Assembly: GCA_020746105.1 (NCBI GenBank)
Contig: CM036622.1
Coordinates: 41,951,477-42,015,476 of the forward strand
Direction: 5' to 3'
Source of the DNA: Trogon surrucura
Taxonomy: Eukaryota; Chordata; Aves; Trogoniformes; Trogonidae
Length of the DNA stretch: 64,000 bases
Shown: piece after piece, positions 38,101-52,000 of the stretch
Numbering within the stretch: position 1 is the stretch's first letter
Layout of the letters: every line of letters begins with the position of its first letter
The notes under the pieces: model-generated
Databases searched by the model: none
Seen by the model: the letters and a program-made list of their open reading frames with translations, nothing else
What the model was told of the DNA's origin: nothing
Translations under genes and position numbers: made by a program

Positions 38101-41100
38101 TTTTTAGGAGACAGACAAAACGAGAGTTACCATTTGGGGCTACCTGGCAATTGTCTATATGTACCTCTCCAGGTCAAGGGGACTGAGACTGCTTATCTGT
38201 GAGTGAAAGAGGCCAAAATGACCCCACCTGTCCTGCAAGCAAGAGAATTCAGATGAACAATTATCAGACAATAGCTGATGCTCTGGAATTTCCTCTAATA
38301 ACAATAACGTGGTTGCTTGCATATTCTCCCAGGCACTAAAAAAGAGAAGCTGGGAGAATCAGCTTTGATACTCCTTATGATTTTATTCAGAAAATATTGA
38401 GATAAAAACCCAAAGTGGTGTTAGGGTGTCGCATTCATATTGAGGGCGACAGTGTGGCTCAGATGTGTGTTGCTTTTAGATTATAGAAGTATCTTTCCCC
38501 ATGCCAGACTGCTCCATCCTGATCACTTCAAACATGAACATCTGGATGCGTTTGAGTGATGAGCACCCTCTGAGACATAAAACTGAGATCTTAACTCCTG
38601 AAGACACCCGGTGTTGGCTGCAGGGTCTTTGCTATATAGGTGATCGAGTTACAATACTTATCTTGGATCACTATGCAGTGAAAGTACTGGAGTGTTTGTG
38701 TTTCACCTCAGAGCTGCCTGCATTCCTCACTTTCTATATGTGAAACACATTAGGAAGAAAAATCTCTCTTTAAAGCGGTTTCATTATTGGAACATATTTG
38801 GAATAGTTCAGGTATAGGCTCAGTAAGGAATGTTTAAGTGATCTTATTCTTTAGCCAGCTTCAGCTGAAGTTTGTAATATAATACCCTAATAATGAATAT
38901 TACTCCACGTGGGCTATTTTTATGAGATAATAACAATCTGAAGTGAAAGTTACTCTTGCTGGAAATAGATAATATAGCCAAAAGAAAAAAAGCTCTCATC
39001 CTCTCCAGTGAGAACTGCAGAAAGGAAAAAGCAGACTTTTATCATTCAGAATTTACTGAAAACATATTAAACGTTTATTTGAAATGAGAGGAATGTCCAG
39101 CCAGCTGGCAGCTTTCCGAGAGCCTGTGTGTCTCCTCTCAGCAGATGGTGCATACAGAACCCGAACACAAAGCCTCCTCCTTTTGCCTTCGGTACTTAAA
39201 AATGAGCTTCAAGGCATAACTGTGGGCTGCTGTGCAATCACTGCCACTGCTTTCAGGGGACTGGATAGGGTAGGAAGCATTTTAAGATGGGTAAGAGACA
39301 ATTTAGTACAAATAATTTTATTTTTCCTGATGAGATAAGCCTAGAGTTGATCTTTGTGTCCCAGCACTAAAAAAACATAAAGGGAATAATAATCCCTCTG
39401 ATAGTGTTGTCTCTTCCAGTCTTTCCTGCTCTACTCCACCCTCTTATTTAGAGCATCCATCTTTGCCCTTTCCCATACCTGCTGTGCCATAGTCTGTCTG
39501 CATTTATTCTCCATAACTCAAATTCTTTCCATCTCCTTTGAATCATAACTTTTATTTTACTTTTTCTCCATTTCTTTTGTAATGGTTATTCATTAATTAA
39601 ATTACACACATTACAGTCTACATGAAAATAATACATGTTCTGGGATAGTTACTGCAGTAAAGCATACAGGTCATAAGCCCTAAAAATTGCAGGGAAGCTG
39701 CCAAAATGCTTCATTGTACAGGCACGACAACGTGGCAGCATGAAGTTCCCAGAACTTATTGATCTCATTAGCTAATCAGTCCGCAGATGTAAAGACTATA
39801 GCTAGAAGTAACTCTGTGGCATTTTGTCAGATTTTTGTCAGAAATTATGAAATCATTGTTGATAATTGGCCACTTTGAAGGGTGAGATTAGGTGGCTGCC
39901 ATTTCTTTTCTAATAAGAAAATACCTGTAACCCACCTGACCTTATTACTCGCCAGCCCTCGTTATCCAGTGTCCTGAGACTGAACAGGAAAGCGATTGCC
40001 AGAAAAGTGAAGCCACCGCTCGGCCACTGACACCAATGCTCCTCTTTTAAAAAACTGGATTAGATAATGGAGCTCCCCCTAATGTTGTTTCTATATTATA
40101 CATCCCCGGGGCTGCCCATTCCTGCAGCTGGGAAGGCCCAGCCAGGGTGGGTGCTGCAATAGGTGCCAAGCAACAGGTGCCAAGCCTACAGAGCGCCCAT
40201 GTCTCTAGGGATGGATGCTCAGGGTTCCGTACCTGAGTAAGGAGCCTGTGTTAGCCCACCACAAAGGTGTTAGCTGGTTCCACGCTTAATACAGGGCCAG
40301 GTAAGAGTTTAATGACTATTCCTGCTGTTAAGCCTCCTAGGAAAAGCTCTTCCTAGCTATTTAGGTTGCTAACTCAAAAGTAGGAACCAAATGAAAACCA
40401 GATTTCTAGCCTACCTTCAAGAATTAAAGGCAAATTCCCCTTACCGACATGTCAGAGGATTGCCTTTTACCACTGCAGGTGCCAGGGTTTTGACTCAGGT
40501 AAAATTATTCCGCTGCTGCTAGTCATTGACAACAGCTTTATGTAATGTTTCTTTAATCAGCCTTGAGGATCCCAGGCATGATGGCTGCCTTTGTTATAGC
40601 CACAGATCTCTGTGGCAGAGCAGATCCTGGGAATTATGTAGTAAAGAGAAGTTGTGGTTTTGGTTTTGTTTTTTTTTTTCCATTCCCTTTTTAAACCTGC
40701 TTCCACAAGAAGAAATTAAAAGAATGTTGTTTATGGAGGGCAAAATCCACCTGTTTTTACATATACTTCAGCATCTCATCTCTAAAGCCCAGTGAAGAGC
40801 TCTAAAGTGCACAAGCCTACCACAGATAAAGATTATTTTACGAAACATCAACAGGTAAGGATTAGTTTACGGAATATTCCTGTTTCCATGTTTAGAAGCT
40901 TGCAAAAGTGTACAAGATATACCTGGCACAGATGCATTTAAGAAATTAGTGTGACTCGGAGGGGGTGAGGTTGTGGCTGGGTTAGGTAAATGATCTGAGA
41001 TATGCTGTTTGTTGGCAGAGCTTGATCTGAAATATTGTCCCATGGTGAGAAATACTGCAGAGACTTTAAGGAAAGCCCCAAAGAAATGGCTCATAACAGG

Positions 41101-41526
41101 AGCACTAGACAGCAGACTGGCATCAGTACTGCATTGAAGGCCCATGTAGGTAAATGTAGCTGGAACAGACAAAGAGCTAAAAAATTCCCCCCTCAGTTTT
41201 GACCTTGGCAACACACCTGAATACCACCAAGAAAGATGTAGACAGGGCAGGTACAGCATGTAAAGACTAGAGTGTTATCTAGCGCCCTTCACACAGGCAC
41301 AGTGCATGGGCAGAAATCAAGAGATAAAATAAAGCTGCTGGGTGAATGGCAGGTTAACTTGACAGTTCTGGCTGGCCACCAGCAGGATGATACACAATTG
41401 AGAAGGGATGCTGTGAGGTTCATTTAATGCAATCCGCCTTCCAGGACAAAGCATTCACAGCTGTAGAAAGAGGACAGGACAACAAATTCTGGATGTTAAC
41501 CTTGGCAGTAATGGTTTGAATAAACA
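32199..41526. other. Long AT-rich intergenic stretch, no gene recognised
   Basis: More than 9 kb hold no open frame over about 130 codons and no recognised transposon. The segments near 33.9-34.5 kb and 36.9-37.4 kb have the balanced, repeat-free look of possible conserved noncoding DNA, which cannot be tested from one sequence. A small duplication (agtgctatgggatg twice) lies near 36,435-36,465. Confidence 0.6.
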
Positions 41527-42662
41527 CAGAACCATAGAATCATTTAGGTTGGAGAAGATCTTTATGATGATCGAGTCCAACCATCAACCTAGCACTGGCA
41601 GGTGCACCACTAAACCATGTGTCTAAACACCACATCTACACATCTTTTAAATACCTCAGGGACAATGACTCAAGCAATTCCCTGAGCAGCCCATTCCACC
41701 AACGCTTGACAACCCTTTAGGCAAAGAAACTTTTTCTTAATATCCAATCTAAGCCTCTTCTGGTGCAACTTAAGGCCATTTCCTCTCGTGCTATTGCTTG
41801 TTACTTGGGAGAAGAGACCAATCCCCACCTTGTTACAATCTCCTTTCAGGTAGTTGTAGCGACCAACAAGGTCTCCCCTCAGCCTCCTTTTCTCCAGGCT
41901 AAACAATCCCAGCTCCCTCAGCTGCTCCTCCTAAGGCTTGTGCTCCCTTTACCAGCTTTGTTGCCCTTCTTTTGAGATGCTCCAGCACCTCAGTTTCTTT
42001 CTCGTCATGAGGGGTCCAACCCTGAGCACAGGATTCAAGGTGTGGCCTCACCAGTGCCAAGTACAGTGGGACAATCATCTCCCTACTCCTGCTGGCCACA
42101 CTGTTTCTGATCCAGGCTAGAATGCCATTGGTCTTGGCCACCTGGTCACACTGCTGGCTCATGTTTTGCTGCCTATCAACCAATACTCCCAGGTCCTTTT
42201 CTGTCAGGCAACTTTCCAGCCACTTTTCCCTAAGCCTATAGTGTTGCCTGGGGTTGTTGTGACTCAAGGGCAATTGGCCTTGCTGAACCTCAGCCCATTG
42301 ACCCAGCCCATCCAGACCCCTCTGTAGGGCCTTCCTACCCTCAAGGAGATCAACACTCATGCCCAACTTGGTGTCATCTGCAAACTTAGTGAGGGTGAGC
42401 TCAATACCCTCATCATCCTCTCAGATCATAGATAAAGATATTAAACAAAACTAGTCCTAGGGAATACCACTGTGACTGGCCACCAGCTGGTTTTAACTCC
42501 TTTCACCACCACTCTTTGGTGAGTAGCCATGCAGCTGGTTTTTTTTTATCCAACAAAGAGTATGCCCATCCAAGCCATGAGCAGCCAGTTTCTCCAGGAG
42601 AATGCTGTGGGAAACAATGTCATAGGCTTTACTAAAGTCTAAGCAGGCAACACTCGCAGCCT
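41527..42662 (-). mobile_element. CR1 LINE, longest copy in the window, decayed
   Basis: The 3' end is at 41,527 (cagaaccatagaatcatttaggttgg) and the element extends on the minus strand to about 42,662. It includes RT blocks equivalent to [13 protein letters not shown] and [20 protein letters not shown] (open stretch 41,899-42,366) and, further 5', text before the FADD block near 42,370-42,650. Stops and frameshifts, such as the change of frame near 41,900, make it non-functional. Confidence 0.93.
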
Positions 42663-45600
42663 ATATGAGGCTATGTGAATTACTGAAAGAAGAGGACCAG
42701 ATAAATTTTAGAAAGACTTATTCGACTTTGCATCACTTGAGAGAAAAACTGGAACCAAAACCAGAGATAAGGGAATCTTGGGTGAAAGAACAGGTGTTGT
42801 TTGTTCTCTTGGATTTATCTATCATAAAAAGTGGCATTTCAGCATTTATACTTATTTCAGATTAATATTAAAACTAGTTTGAAAAAGTAGAAAAGTCTCT
42901 TTAGTGACATTTGTAACAAACATCAATACAAAAGTTCACATTGTGACCTTAACACAGTGTGGGTCTGTGCGTGCCAATGGATGGATACCCACTTCTGAGA
43001 GGTCTTCCGTATCACTCAAAGCAAATTCTCATCATTCATTTTACTGTGTTGCCCTTTAGGGCATCCTCATTTCCTACAGTATTGTCAGGAGCCATGAAGT
43101 TATTGTAAGGAAATTACAGACTTAACATTAGCTGCAACCTTTGTCAGAGGGAAAACTTAGACAGGACTCTCAGAAAAAACTACCACAGGCAGTCAGCATC
43201 TCATTAGAGGACAAATCTATATAAATGTGATTTTTTTACAGAGAAGTTTGAGCACTTTGGCCTTAGGATAGATGCAAAAAGTGTGAGTAAATCAAAGGGT
43301 AAAATAACTGCTATAAAATCTCTTCTTGCAAACATTACACCAGGGATCCCAGATATTACTTTTTTCCTAACGCTTATATTTTTCATCCATCAGAGTTTTT
43401 TCAGTGTGATATAATGCTGCAAATCCTGAAAGGTCACGGGTCGTAGGTGGATTTATATCTTTCTGTTATTTCAAATAGAAATAGAGCACTGAACTTTGTG
43501 TGTTTGGCCCTTTATATGTCTTCAGGAAATTCTAGAAATGAAATAGTGATGGATAACACAAATCCTGTAATTAACTCCTGTAAATTTAGGGAGAAAGAAA
43601 ACTGCTAGTGAAAATGAAATGAGTTACACAGAAGTAAAGTCTTGTAGAGTAGAGGAATTGACAATGAAACCAAGGGTATCCTCATCCCAAAGACACTACT
43701 AAGGGAATTAAGAGATGAATTGTGAGGAAAAAGCAATGTACCTTGTAGTGCAAGGATGAAAGAAGAGTCAAGAAAGCATGTGCCAGATGATATCAAAATT
43801 ATTTCAAATGCTTCTATATGTATTAACAAGCATTCACACTTATGTTTAGATCATACATAAACCACAGACTCGAGCACTCAGTCTTCCTCTCCGATAAAGA
43901 AAGGTCTAAGAATAAACTTTACTGGGGAATGAGCTGACTAATGGCAAGGCAAATGCTTCTCTCCAGTAAAGCATGGTTAGAGTGTTAGGATGAGTGATCT
44001 GGCAGGGAGAGACATCCTGAGGGACGTGAGAAGAGAACACGAGAATGGTCAAAGATCTAGAATATATGACCCAAGAAAACAAGGTTTAAATCCCTGTGGT
44101 AGGGCAATCCAGAGAAGGGAAGCCTGAAAGAAGATATGTGCAAAATCTAAATGGTACCTGCAAAAGAGAAAGGAGTGAATACTTCACCATGCTCACTGTG
44201 TTGTCACGAGAAAAATCATATGACAGCAAACGGGGTAAGCGAGGACAGGGAGCAAGGCTAGTGGGGCAGGGGCCAGCTTGCTTGGGAAAGCTGTGGAAGC
44301 TCCTACCACTAAGGAATTTTGAGACATTATTTAACCCTAGAACAAGAAGTACACTTTCAGTGTGCATTTTAGTGGCAAAAATTAGTGACTGAGGACAGCA
44401 GGGCAAGGTTTTAGGGAAATTATAGTTTTCAAAACTGACATAGAGGTATAGATGTTGAAAAAGAAATAAACTGAGTGCCAAAACCTCTGAGCTAGACAAT
44501 GATTGGCACTAAAACCAAGGATGATTAAGAAATCTTGGGGCATAAATCTTTTTCCAATGCTACAACTCACCAGGATCTAGAGAGCTCTGCACTAATTTTA
44601 ACAGTGTTTGCAATCTGGTATTCTTTGATGTTGAAAGAAAATTTCCTGTGAAACAGAACTAGCTAACGGGGCTCTTCTGCCTCTGGGATAAAAAGGAAGG
44701 GAGAAGCAATACAGAAAAGATTAAAAATGATGTGGGGAAAGCTATGAAAGGCACCAGGAAACCCAGCTGAAGACTAGACTATGCAAATGCAGACCAGATG
44801 TAAAATGAGAAGCTGGGGCACAAAAGATGACAGGTGTTGCACAGAGATGAATAGTTCCTGCGAAGATTAAGAGTGGCCGCTGAAAAAGAAAAAGGGGGAG
44901 AAAAAAAGCCTGCAAAGCTGCAGAGGGAATAGCAGGGTGCTGGTGAATTCTAAAGATGTGGGAAATTAATACGAAATGACATGGAAAGAAAGTCAATGGA
45001 GAAGATAACCAAGAGGAAAAGGAACGAGAAAGAAAAGGAAGAACTATGAGATTTAAAACCTTTAATACCATATGTTATTGCTTCCCAATAAAAAGTGCTA
45101 CTACCAGGGTGCTGCCACCAGAATCAACAGAAGAAAGGAGATGAAGGGAGATAGCAAAGATGGAAGAGCACCAGGAATTTGCAGAAGATTTGAAGCAGAG
45201 AGTGTTCAGATGACAAGAAATGAAAGACAGTAAGTGGCAATACTGAATGCAGGAAAGGGATCAAAGAGGAAGTACAAGAGTTGGCTGCAAATGAGAGTGC
45301 AGAGACGGAAATCATGTCTGTTCAGAGAGGTACGTCTGAGCTTGAAATGGCAGAATGTGTGAAAATAGGAAAGACAGGAGCAAAGTCAGGTGGGAGTTCT
45401 AGGCTATGTTTGCAAAATGGCCCAGGGACCACTCAGAGGTTGAGTGGCCCTGGTGCAGCCTGCAATGTAGGGCTAAATGTTTTCAGACCACTGAACAGTG
45501 TGGTCGTGTCCAGAAAGCCTGTTGGGAATGGTCACAGATTGTATTAATGCCCAAAGCACACCATGGACATGGTGCTGGGCAAGGCCAGCAGCCTCCCTGG

Positions 45601-46220
45601 GTCCATATCACCTGTGCAGGCTTGGTGCTGCGGCTCAGGATGTGCCCCTGCTCCCCCCTGTCACAGCATGGCCCCCACAGGGAACAAAACTCCAAGGTAT
45701 GGGAAAGATTAAAGGACTATGGGGAATGCTCTACCTTTGCTACTGACAGGACCACAACAACTTCAGCATTCTCATTAAAAAAAAAGGTGGCTCGAAGCAG
45801 AATATGTTAAGCTGCTGAGTGGGATCATAAGTTAAAATCCTGTTCAGGTATATTCAGCATCATCACGTCACTGCCAAAATCTAAGGTAATCATTTCAGCT
45901 AACAAGAAGATGCAGAATTGAGTCCAACTGGCATAAATGTAAAATACATGCATAATGCATATTTCTGGGGTAGCAGAAATGAAAATAGGCTTGGTATCAT
46001 TCCACTTTGCTAAACATGAAGCTTATCTTCTGTTTGCAATAGGAATTTATCAAGTCTGATGGCCTAGAGCATAGTGACAGGTGAACATCTGCAACACAGT
46101 GAAGAGCGGTGGAAAACATAGCAGAGCTGGCTAGCAGCTACATACCTTTGTTGAGCTCACAGGGTGCAGAAAAAATAAAAGTACTGGAAACTTGAGTCAG
46201 AATATGTGCCCTGGACCTCA
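42663..46220. other. Intergenic DNA with a purine-rich plus strand
   Basis: From roughly 43.6 to 45.3 kb the plus strand is strongly enriched in A and G (for example gaggaaaaggaacgagaaag near 45,015). This leaves long minus-strand frames with Ser-, Leu- and Phe-rich translations (44,086-44,499; 44,742-45,071). These look like products of composition. No repeat family or gene was recognised. Confidence 0.55.
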
Positions 46221-46288
46221 ACTGATTGGACTTGATGATCTTTCGAGGTCCCTTCCAATCCCTAACATTCTATGATTCTATGATTCTC
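46221..46288 (+). mobile_element. Minimal CR1 3' tail (about 68 bp)
   Basis: gattggacttgatgatctttcgaggtcccttccaatccctaacattctatgattctatgattct is almost the exact tail of the 13.7-kb CR1, in plus orientation. Reverse transcription evidently stopped soon after it began. The close match suggests a relatively recent event. Confidence 0.92.
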
Positions 46289-48432
46289 TCAGTCCTGCAG
46301 TCTGTTATAGCCAGCAGGCACTAGTCCTGGGTGTAACGGGAATGCTCAAAGGGCTCTTCCACCTCTCTTGTCCCCTTCTCCCCAGCTGTGCGAGCCAGCT
46401 GCACCTTCCTCTTGTCATCCTCATGAACAGTTGCTGTGACATTGCCTCAGCTAAGCAATAGAGTCTTTCAGGGTTAAAAATGTAGGAGGGATAAGGGTGT
46501 TGAAGTAGAACACCTAGGACAATGTCATAGGGTTTAAAGTGTGTCGATGCATGTGTGCACACAGAGATGAATACACAGGAGCGCAATGGAAAGAGACGCA
46601 AGTAGAGAACTTAATATGTATCAGAGGATCAGAGCTATTAAACAGAATATGAAGATAAGTGAAGGAAAGGGATTTTTTTTCAGTGTTGGATTATTTTTGC
46701 ACATTTGATAGGTTAATGGAGGCACCTGGTGTGGTTGGTATATGGCTTTTCATTAGTACAAAAGCATTGTCATTCACAGCAAAGAAAAAAGCAGTAGGAG
46801 ATACATCTGCAGCACTGCTTCCAGACATAAGTCGTGTGGTGTTCCCTCCTCCTTTAACAGTGTCTGTGTCTCAGGCAGACCTTGGTGAACCCCAGCCAAC
46901 AGTACGCAGTCTTCTGCTTGGGTCAAGATGGGGCTGCTGGGATCTATGGTCCTAAAAGACCGGTCCCTCCTGGCTGAGCTTCTGGGAGGTTGAAAGGTAA
47001 CTCTGACCTGGGACACTGAGAGTCTGCAGAGAGCAGGTATGATGGGTTTTAAGATGATGTGAATTTTACCCAACAGGTACATCAAAATGACAAGCAAAGT
47101 GTTTCATTTCGGTGGAGGCGAAGAAAGGAGACTCCTGCTGCCTTAAATCACAGAGGCAGTGGGACACGAGCCAGCTGCAGGCAGCTGAATTTTTCATTTT
47201 TGTGTACCATAGGCTACAGTATTTTGCAGACTCTGAAGACATACCTCCTTTCTCTTCTCATTTTTAATGTAATGGAGCCCTAAAGCCAGCTTGCCTTCAT
47301 GCTTTAATCTTCATTTGTTGTGATTGTTTCTATATGGCCTTTGTGGAGATTAAAGTGCCAAAGTTACAGAATGTTTCTCCTAGAGTTAGGAGGAAAGCTA
47401 TTACAGCTGATTTTAGCTTTAGGGAAGGAATGAACTCACCAAGTAGCACAGCTGATTTTTATAGAGAAACACTTCTTCACAAACTAATTGAGCATATTTA
47501 ATTATAAAAAGCATTACACCCCCCTAAGTACAATATTTCTGCCTTAAATAAAACTAGAGAAATTCAGATGGAGTGGCTGGAAAAGGAAAAAATTATCAAG
47601 TCTCATATTTGATTTCCCTTACTGCTTCTTGTTGGCTCACTGAGCACATTCACTTTTTCATCAAAATGGTCACCAGAATTTTGTTCTGCTCTGTTTGTTA
47701 CAGAGCATCACAGGCACTGCAGATCTTAGGAAAAAATCTATTCTCCCTCCTTCTCCCAATGTGTTAAACTGCCATCTTGTAAAATGAACTAACCTTGCAA
47801 TTTGGTATTAAAATAAACTGCTGTACAAGTCATTTTTGCAGCAGGAACAAAATTTAAGAAATGAATGCTGATACGCCCACACAAATACACATACATGCAC
47901 GCACTCCCACACACAGCCATCCAAAGTGAAGACTGAGTTCCAGCTTCTGTATAAATTTGTTCTGAGTTGTGCTCATTTCGGATGTGGAAATCTGTAGGTT
48001 TTGTGGAAAATGCCTTAGAACAGTGTGCAGGGCAGTGATAACACATTTGCAGAAGGGCAGTATAAATAGCAGATCTGAGATAAGATTGCTGATAAGTTCT
48101 GGCTTATCAAACAGAAGATGCCTCTCCTGTTTGTGGAACAGGATGGATGCTTTACATATCCCTTAATATAACTCTTTGAGATCTGTGAGGAAAGTCGAAA
48201 GAGTCTGAGTCTCATTTTCCAAAATGATTTTAAACTAAAATACAGTGATTTAAATGAATCAGTGGTGCATAGGCTGCTTACACTTACTGAAAATATTAGC
48301 TGCAAATGATCGACGCTGAGAGTGAAGCTGGAAGTTATGTATCTTCTAACCACAGCAGGGTAAAACTATAAGACATTATCTTGCAAGTAAAGGAAAAAAA
48401 AAAAAAGACATTGACCTGAATTGTCCTCCACA
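46289..48432. other. Intergenic DNA, no gene recognised
   Basis: Only short frames (up to 112 codons) without family resemblance are present. A degenerate CA-rich stretch lies near 47,876-47,917 and a poly-A run near 48,391-48,404. Confidence 0.6.
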
Positions 48433-49015
48433 GAATTATATGTGAAGCGTGCCCACTTTCCACAAATCCTGCTGAGCAGCATGGGATGGTTGTGCTTGAC
48501 CTATCTTTACAGTATTACCCAGGTGCTGTTTCAATCTATGTAACATGCACCAAGGGTGGACAGAGGGAGGGACTTAGGGCTAAGCCATTTTTTCAAGTGC
48601 ACTGTTGTTAGGGCTGCTTCCCTATTCAAAATCTACATTTATTTTCTTAGCTGGTCTGTCTAAACTCCATTTTCAAGTGGATGCAAATGCTAAACTCTAT
48701 CTACACTATAGTCAGTAATAAACCATCCACAGTTTTTTGCCAGAGGTTTAGCATGTGTTGGCAGAAGAGACAAATCATCAAGTTCTGCACTGGACTGATG
48801 ATGTTCCTTCCAAAGATTTAATGAGAGAGAGTGGAAGATATGAATAAGGTAGCTCTCAACACTGTAAGCCCTCAGTCCTCCACTCTCAGTTGTTGGTGCG
48901 TGTTACATAGATTGAAACAGCACCTGGGTAATACTGTAAAGATAGGCCAAATACATCCATCCCATGCTGCTTGACAGGATTTGTGGAAAATAGGCACCCT
49001 TCACAAATTATAATT
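48433..49015. repeat. Foldback element: inverted repeat with arms of about 120 bp around a 339-bp centre
   Basis: The left arm (48,433-48,553) and the reverse complement of the right arm (48,893-49,015) agree over about 120 bases with roughly a dozen differences. They include a perfect 46-base match at 48,501-48,546 against 48,900-48,945 (starts cctatctttacagtattacc, ends tgtttcaatctatgtaaca). The centre has no coding capacity. No target duplication is evident at the outer ends. It could be a non-autonomous DNA transposon with long terminal inverted repeats, or an inverted local duplication. I do not recognise the family. Confidence 0.9.
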
Positions 49016-52000
49016 TATGTTAAGCAAATAATCAACAGTATATTAGGTGAAAACTGTATATGAATAAAAGTGTCCTTGAACCTATAACTTAACATGTAAC
49101 TCATATACCTTTGTTGTGACTTAATTACTTGAATTTCCTTAGAAAAGTAATTCAGATAATCAGTGCAAAAACTGAACCACTGACTATAATATGTCTTAGG
49201 GAGAGGAACTCCAGAATGAGGTTAGATTTAGAAAATGAGTTAACGTTCTTTTTTGTTTCTTGAAGTAGTTTTTTGGGGTTTATTCCTCATGGGAAATCAT
49301 CACTCTTTCTAGAGAAGGTAAATTGAAATGTTCCTCTGAAATAGCTTTCCTCTTGACAATAATGGTCGAATCTTTCCTCTACTCCATCCACATTAGCTTC
49401 CAATCTTTTCGGAAGCCACCGATTTGTAGAATCAGTGGGGAACAAAGACTTTCTCCTGAGTGTCATCCTTGCTTACGTGAACTATAGACTTGAGTGTCTC
49501 CAATTTTACAGAAATGTACAGAAATTCTCTTCTGCTCTTGAGCTGACATTCATTTCAAAGAGGATTCCAGGGGATTACTGGATTGGCTGAAGAGAATCTC
49601 TAAGGATTTTTTTCCGAGTTTAAAGGCTAGAAGTTCTTACCCCCGCAGACCGAGGCCCTCATCTTACAAATTATTAAAAAAGGAGTCAGAAACTGAAATT
49701 TTCTTTGCTCCCCTTTCTCCTTTCCTCTCTGATATCATCATTACTCCCCACTCATTCACTTGTAATAGTGAATCTATAATAATTAACGGTAATAGGGAAT
49801 CTAAAATATCTCACCTCTGGCTTCACTGTTCAGTGCGGCATGGAGCAGGGCAGGAGTAGAGAGAGGGTAATCCAGCTTTCTTGGGGAATTCTTGTTTTTT
49901 CCAAGATGAAAAGTAAAAAGCAGAATCTTAACAGAGAGCTCATTTTGAATACTTTATCAGTGTGGAAGCAAGGGCCACCTCAGACCTCAAGGTCCGCAAT
50001 CAGTACCTTTTGCTCTTCTTATTTCAAGTGGACAGCTCTGCACCAAACAGCAGAGCTGTTAAAAGGCTAATATCCACTTAACAACACAGTATAAAGCAAC
50101 CATTTCCAAACAGAACTTATTTTGAGATTGTGATTTAGCTCCCAATTAATTCAAACGATTCCTCCCTTTGAAGTTCATTTTTATTAGCTGACATCTGCAG
50201 ATTCTTAGAACAAAATGTAACAGGATGTAGGTTTTTGAAACATTTTAATAGGAATTCTGGATTTTGCCCTCTGTATGTAAGGCGAGTGGGCAAACACTTA
50301 CCTATATAAATTCATTGGCTTCAGAAAAGATATGCTAATCTACATCAGATGATGATTTGTTCTATTTTATGTAACTGAAAGCAAATACAAGATGATTTTT
50401 GTTTTGAAATGTATTTGAAAAAAGGTCATCAATAGAATAATTGGGAGGAAGAATAGTAACATATAGTCAAATCCAAAGTAGTTACCATGCCATCATACTG
50501 TGGGTCACGCCTTTGAAAGTTCAAAAAAGTTTAGAATGCCTTAAATCCCAAGCAGAGAGAAAGGAAGGAAAAAACCCAACAGATAGCATTTTACCACTGT
50601 ACAGACTGGATTAGGATAGGAGTGTAAGACTTTGGCAGCATAGTGTGCATTCATGATTTATTTCTAGCTGAAAGACCTAATTTTGCTGAGATATTGTTGG
50701 AAAGACTGTGAATGTTATTCTTGTCATAAAAGAACAAAGAAACCCACCTTGCCTGTACTCTTATCCGGCAAATTATTCTTCCCTGGTAGTTGTGAAGGAT
50801 GTATATTAAGCTGTTACGAAGCACTGTATTGATTAGGATGCTCGTTGTAATCAACTGGTTTGTTACTGAAGGCAAGGTGCTCATAGGAAGCTTAGCTACT
50901 CAATATAATGTGTCCTAGTAGACATTTAATTTTCCTGATGCTTGTTTTTTTAAAAAAAACTTTCATTTTCAGGTGATTCCTCCTTTATCTAGTCTTAGCG
51001 CATTTACCTTTTATTCATTTCTTGCCTGCTCCATTCCAAACCTGACCAGGTGCCAGTCTGCTGTTGGGCTGTCTTCTCAAAGCTGTGGTTTTGAAGCTAT
51101 TGTTGAGAAAGGCCTCCATCTCTCGTTTGCCACAGAAACAGTCTAGGTGCTGGATATAATCGAGAGGTGAGCAATACCACCACCTCCGTCTGGGCCTTAG
51201 TAGACATCCGTTAATCTGTACCCAAATACATGACTTAAGTGGCTAAGCACAAGAAGTATTTTTACCCTTTGAATGAGAGGCTGAAGTTAAACGTTGTTCT
51301 TGCTGCAGCTAAAAGTGGTTGACAGGGGAGCAAGCACTCCTCCTCCATGTGTGTTACTGCTCTCCCGGGGACGGCTGAGGGGCTGGGCTCAGAGGTCCAT
51401 TCTGCTGCAGAGGTCTGGGATTTAGGCAAGCTTTTAGGCTTCATAACATTGTGACTGAAACACTAATATCTCCTTTCAGATACAGCACTGAGTCTTCTAG
51501 CATCAGCAGGAGTGTTGCCCACTTAATGTTCCTGTTTAGCCCAACTTTTAAATCAGAAGTCACAGGGAAGTGAAATTCACTCTGAAGGAAGCCCAAGTAC
51601 TATACTTGTAACTTATTGTTTCTGTATTCTGCCTTTATTGCCACGGACATTTCTGTGTTACCTTTTTTTTTAATTTAAAATAAGGAACCTCATGGAAACT
51701 GGCTCAGGGATCTGACTGCCATTGTTATGTGTTCTGAGTTGCAGTTTTGCTCTACTTAGCGTAAGTGCACTGCAGCTTGTTTCCTTGCAACGGAGTCTGA
51801 AGGCACCAACAGCTCTCAGAAGATGTGGGGTATGTCTCCCAGCATTGGAGTTTCTGTAAAGTACAAGCAGAATGGACTGTTTGCAACCTTAACTTCAGCA
51901 TCCCCTTATCTTTTACCAACTGTGAATAAGCTTAAAAAGCTTTTGAGAAGTGTTTATTTGAAATGCAGAGTCTGCATCTCCATATTAGATACATCTGCAT

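Noticed and set aside
44086-45315. Series of minus-strand frames rich in Ser, Leu and Phe
   Set aside because: They follow from the purine-rich plus strand, which removes stop codons on the other strand. No conserved motif is present.
47876-47917. CA-rich stretch as a possible microsatellite
   Set aside because: It is too interrupted to call a clean tandem repeat and is only mentioned in the intergenic entry.
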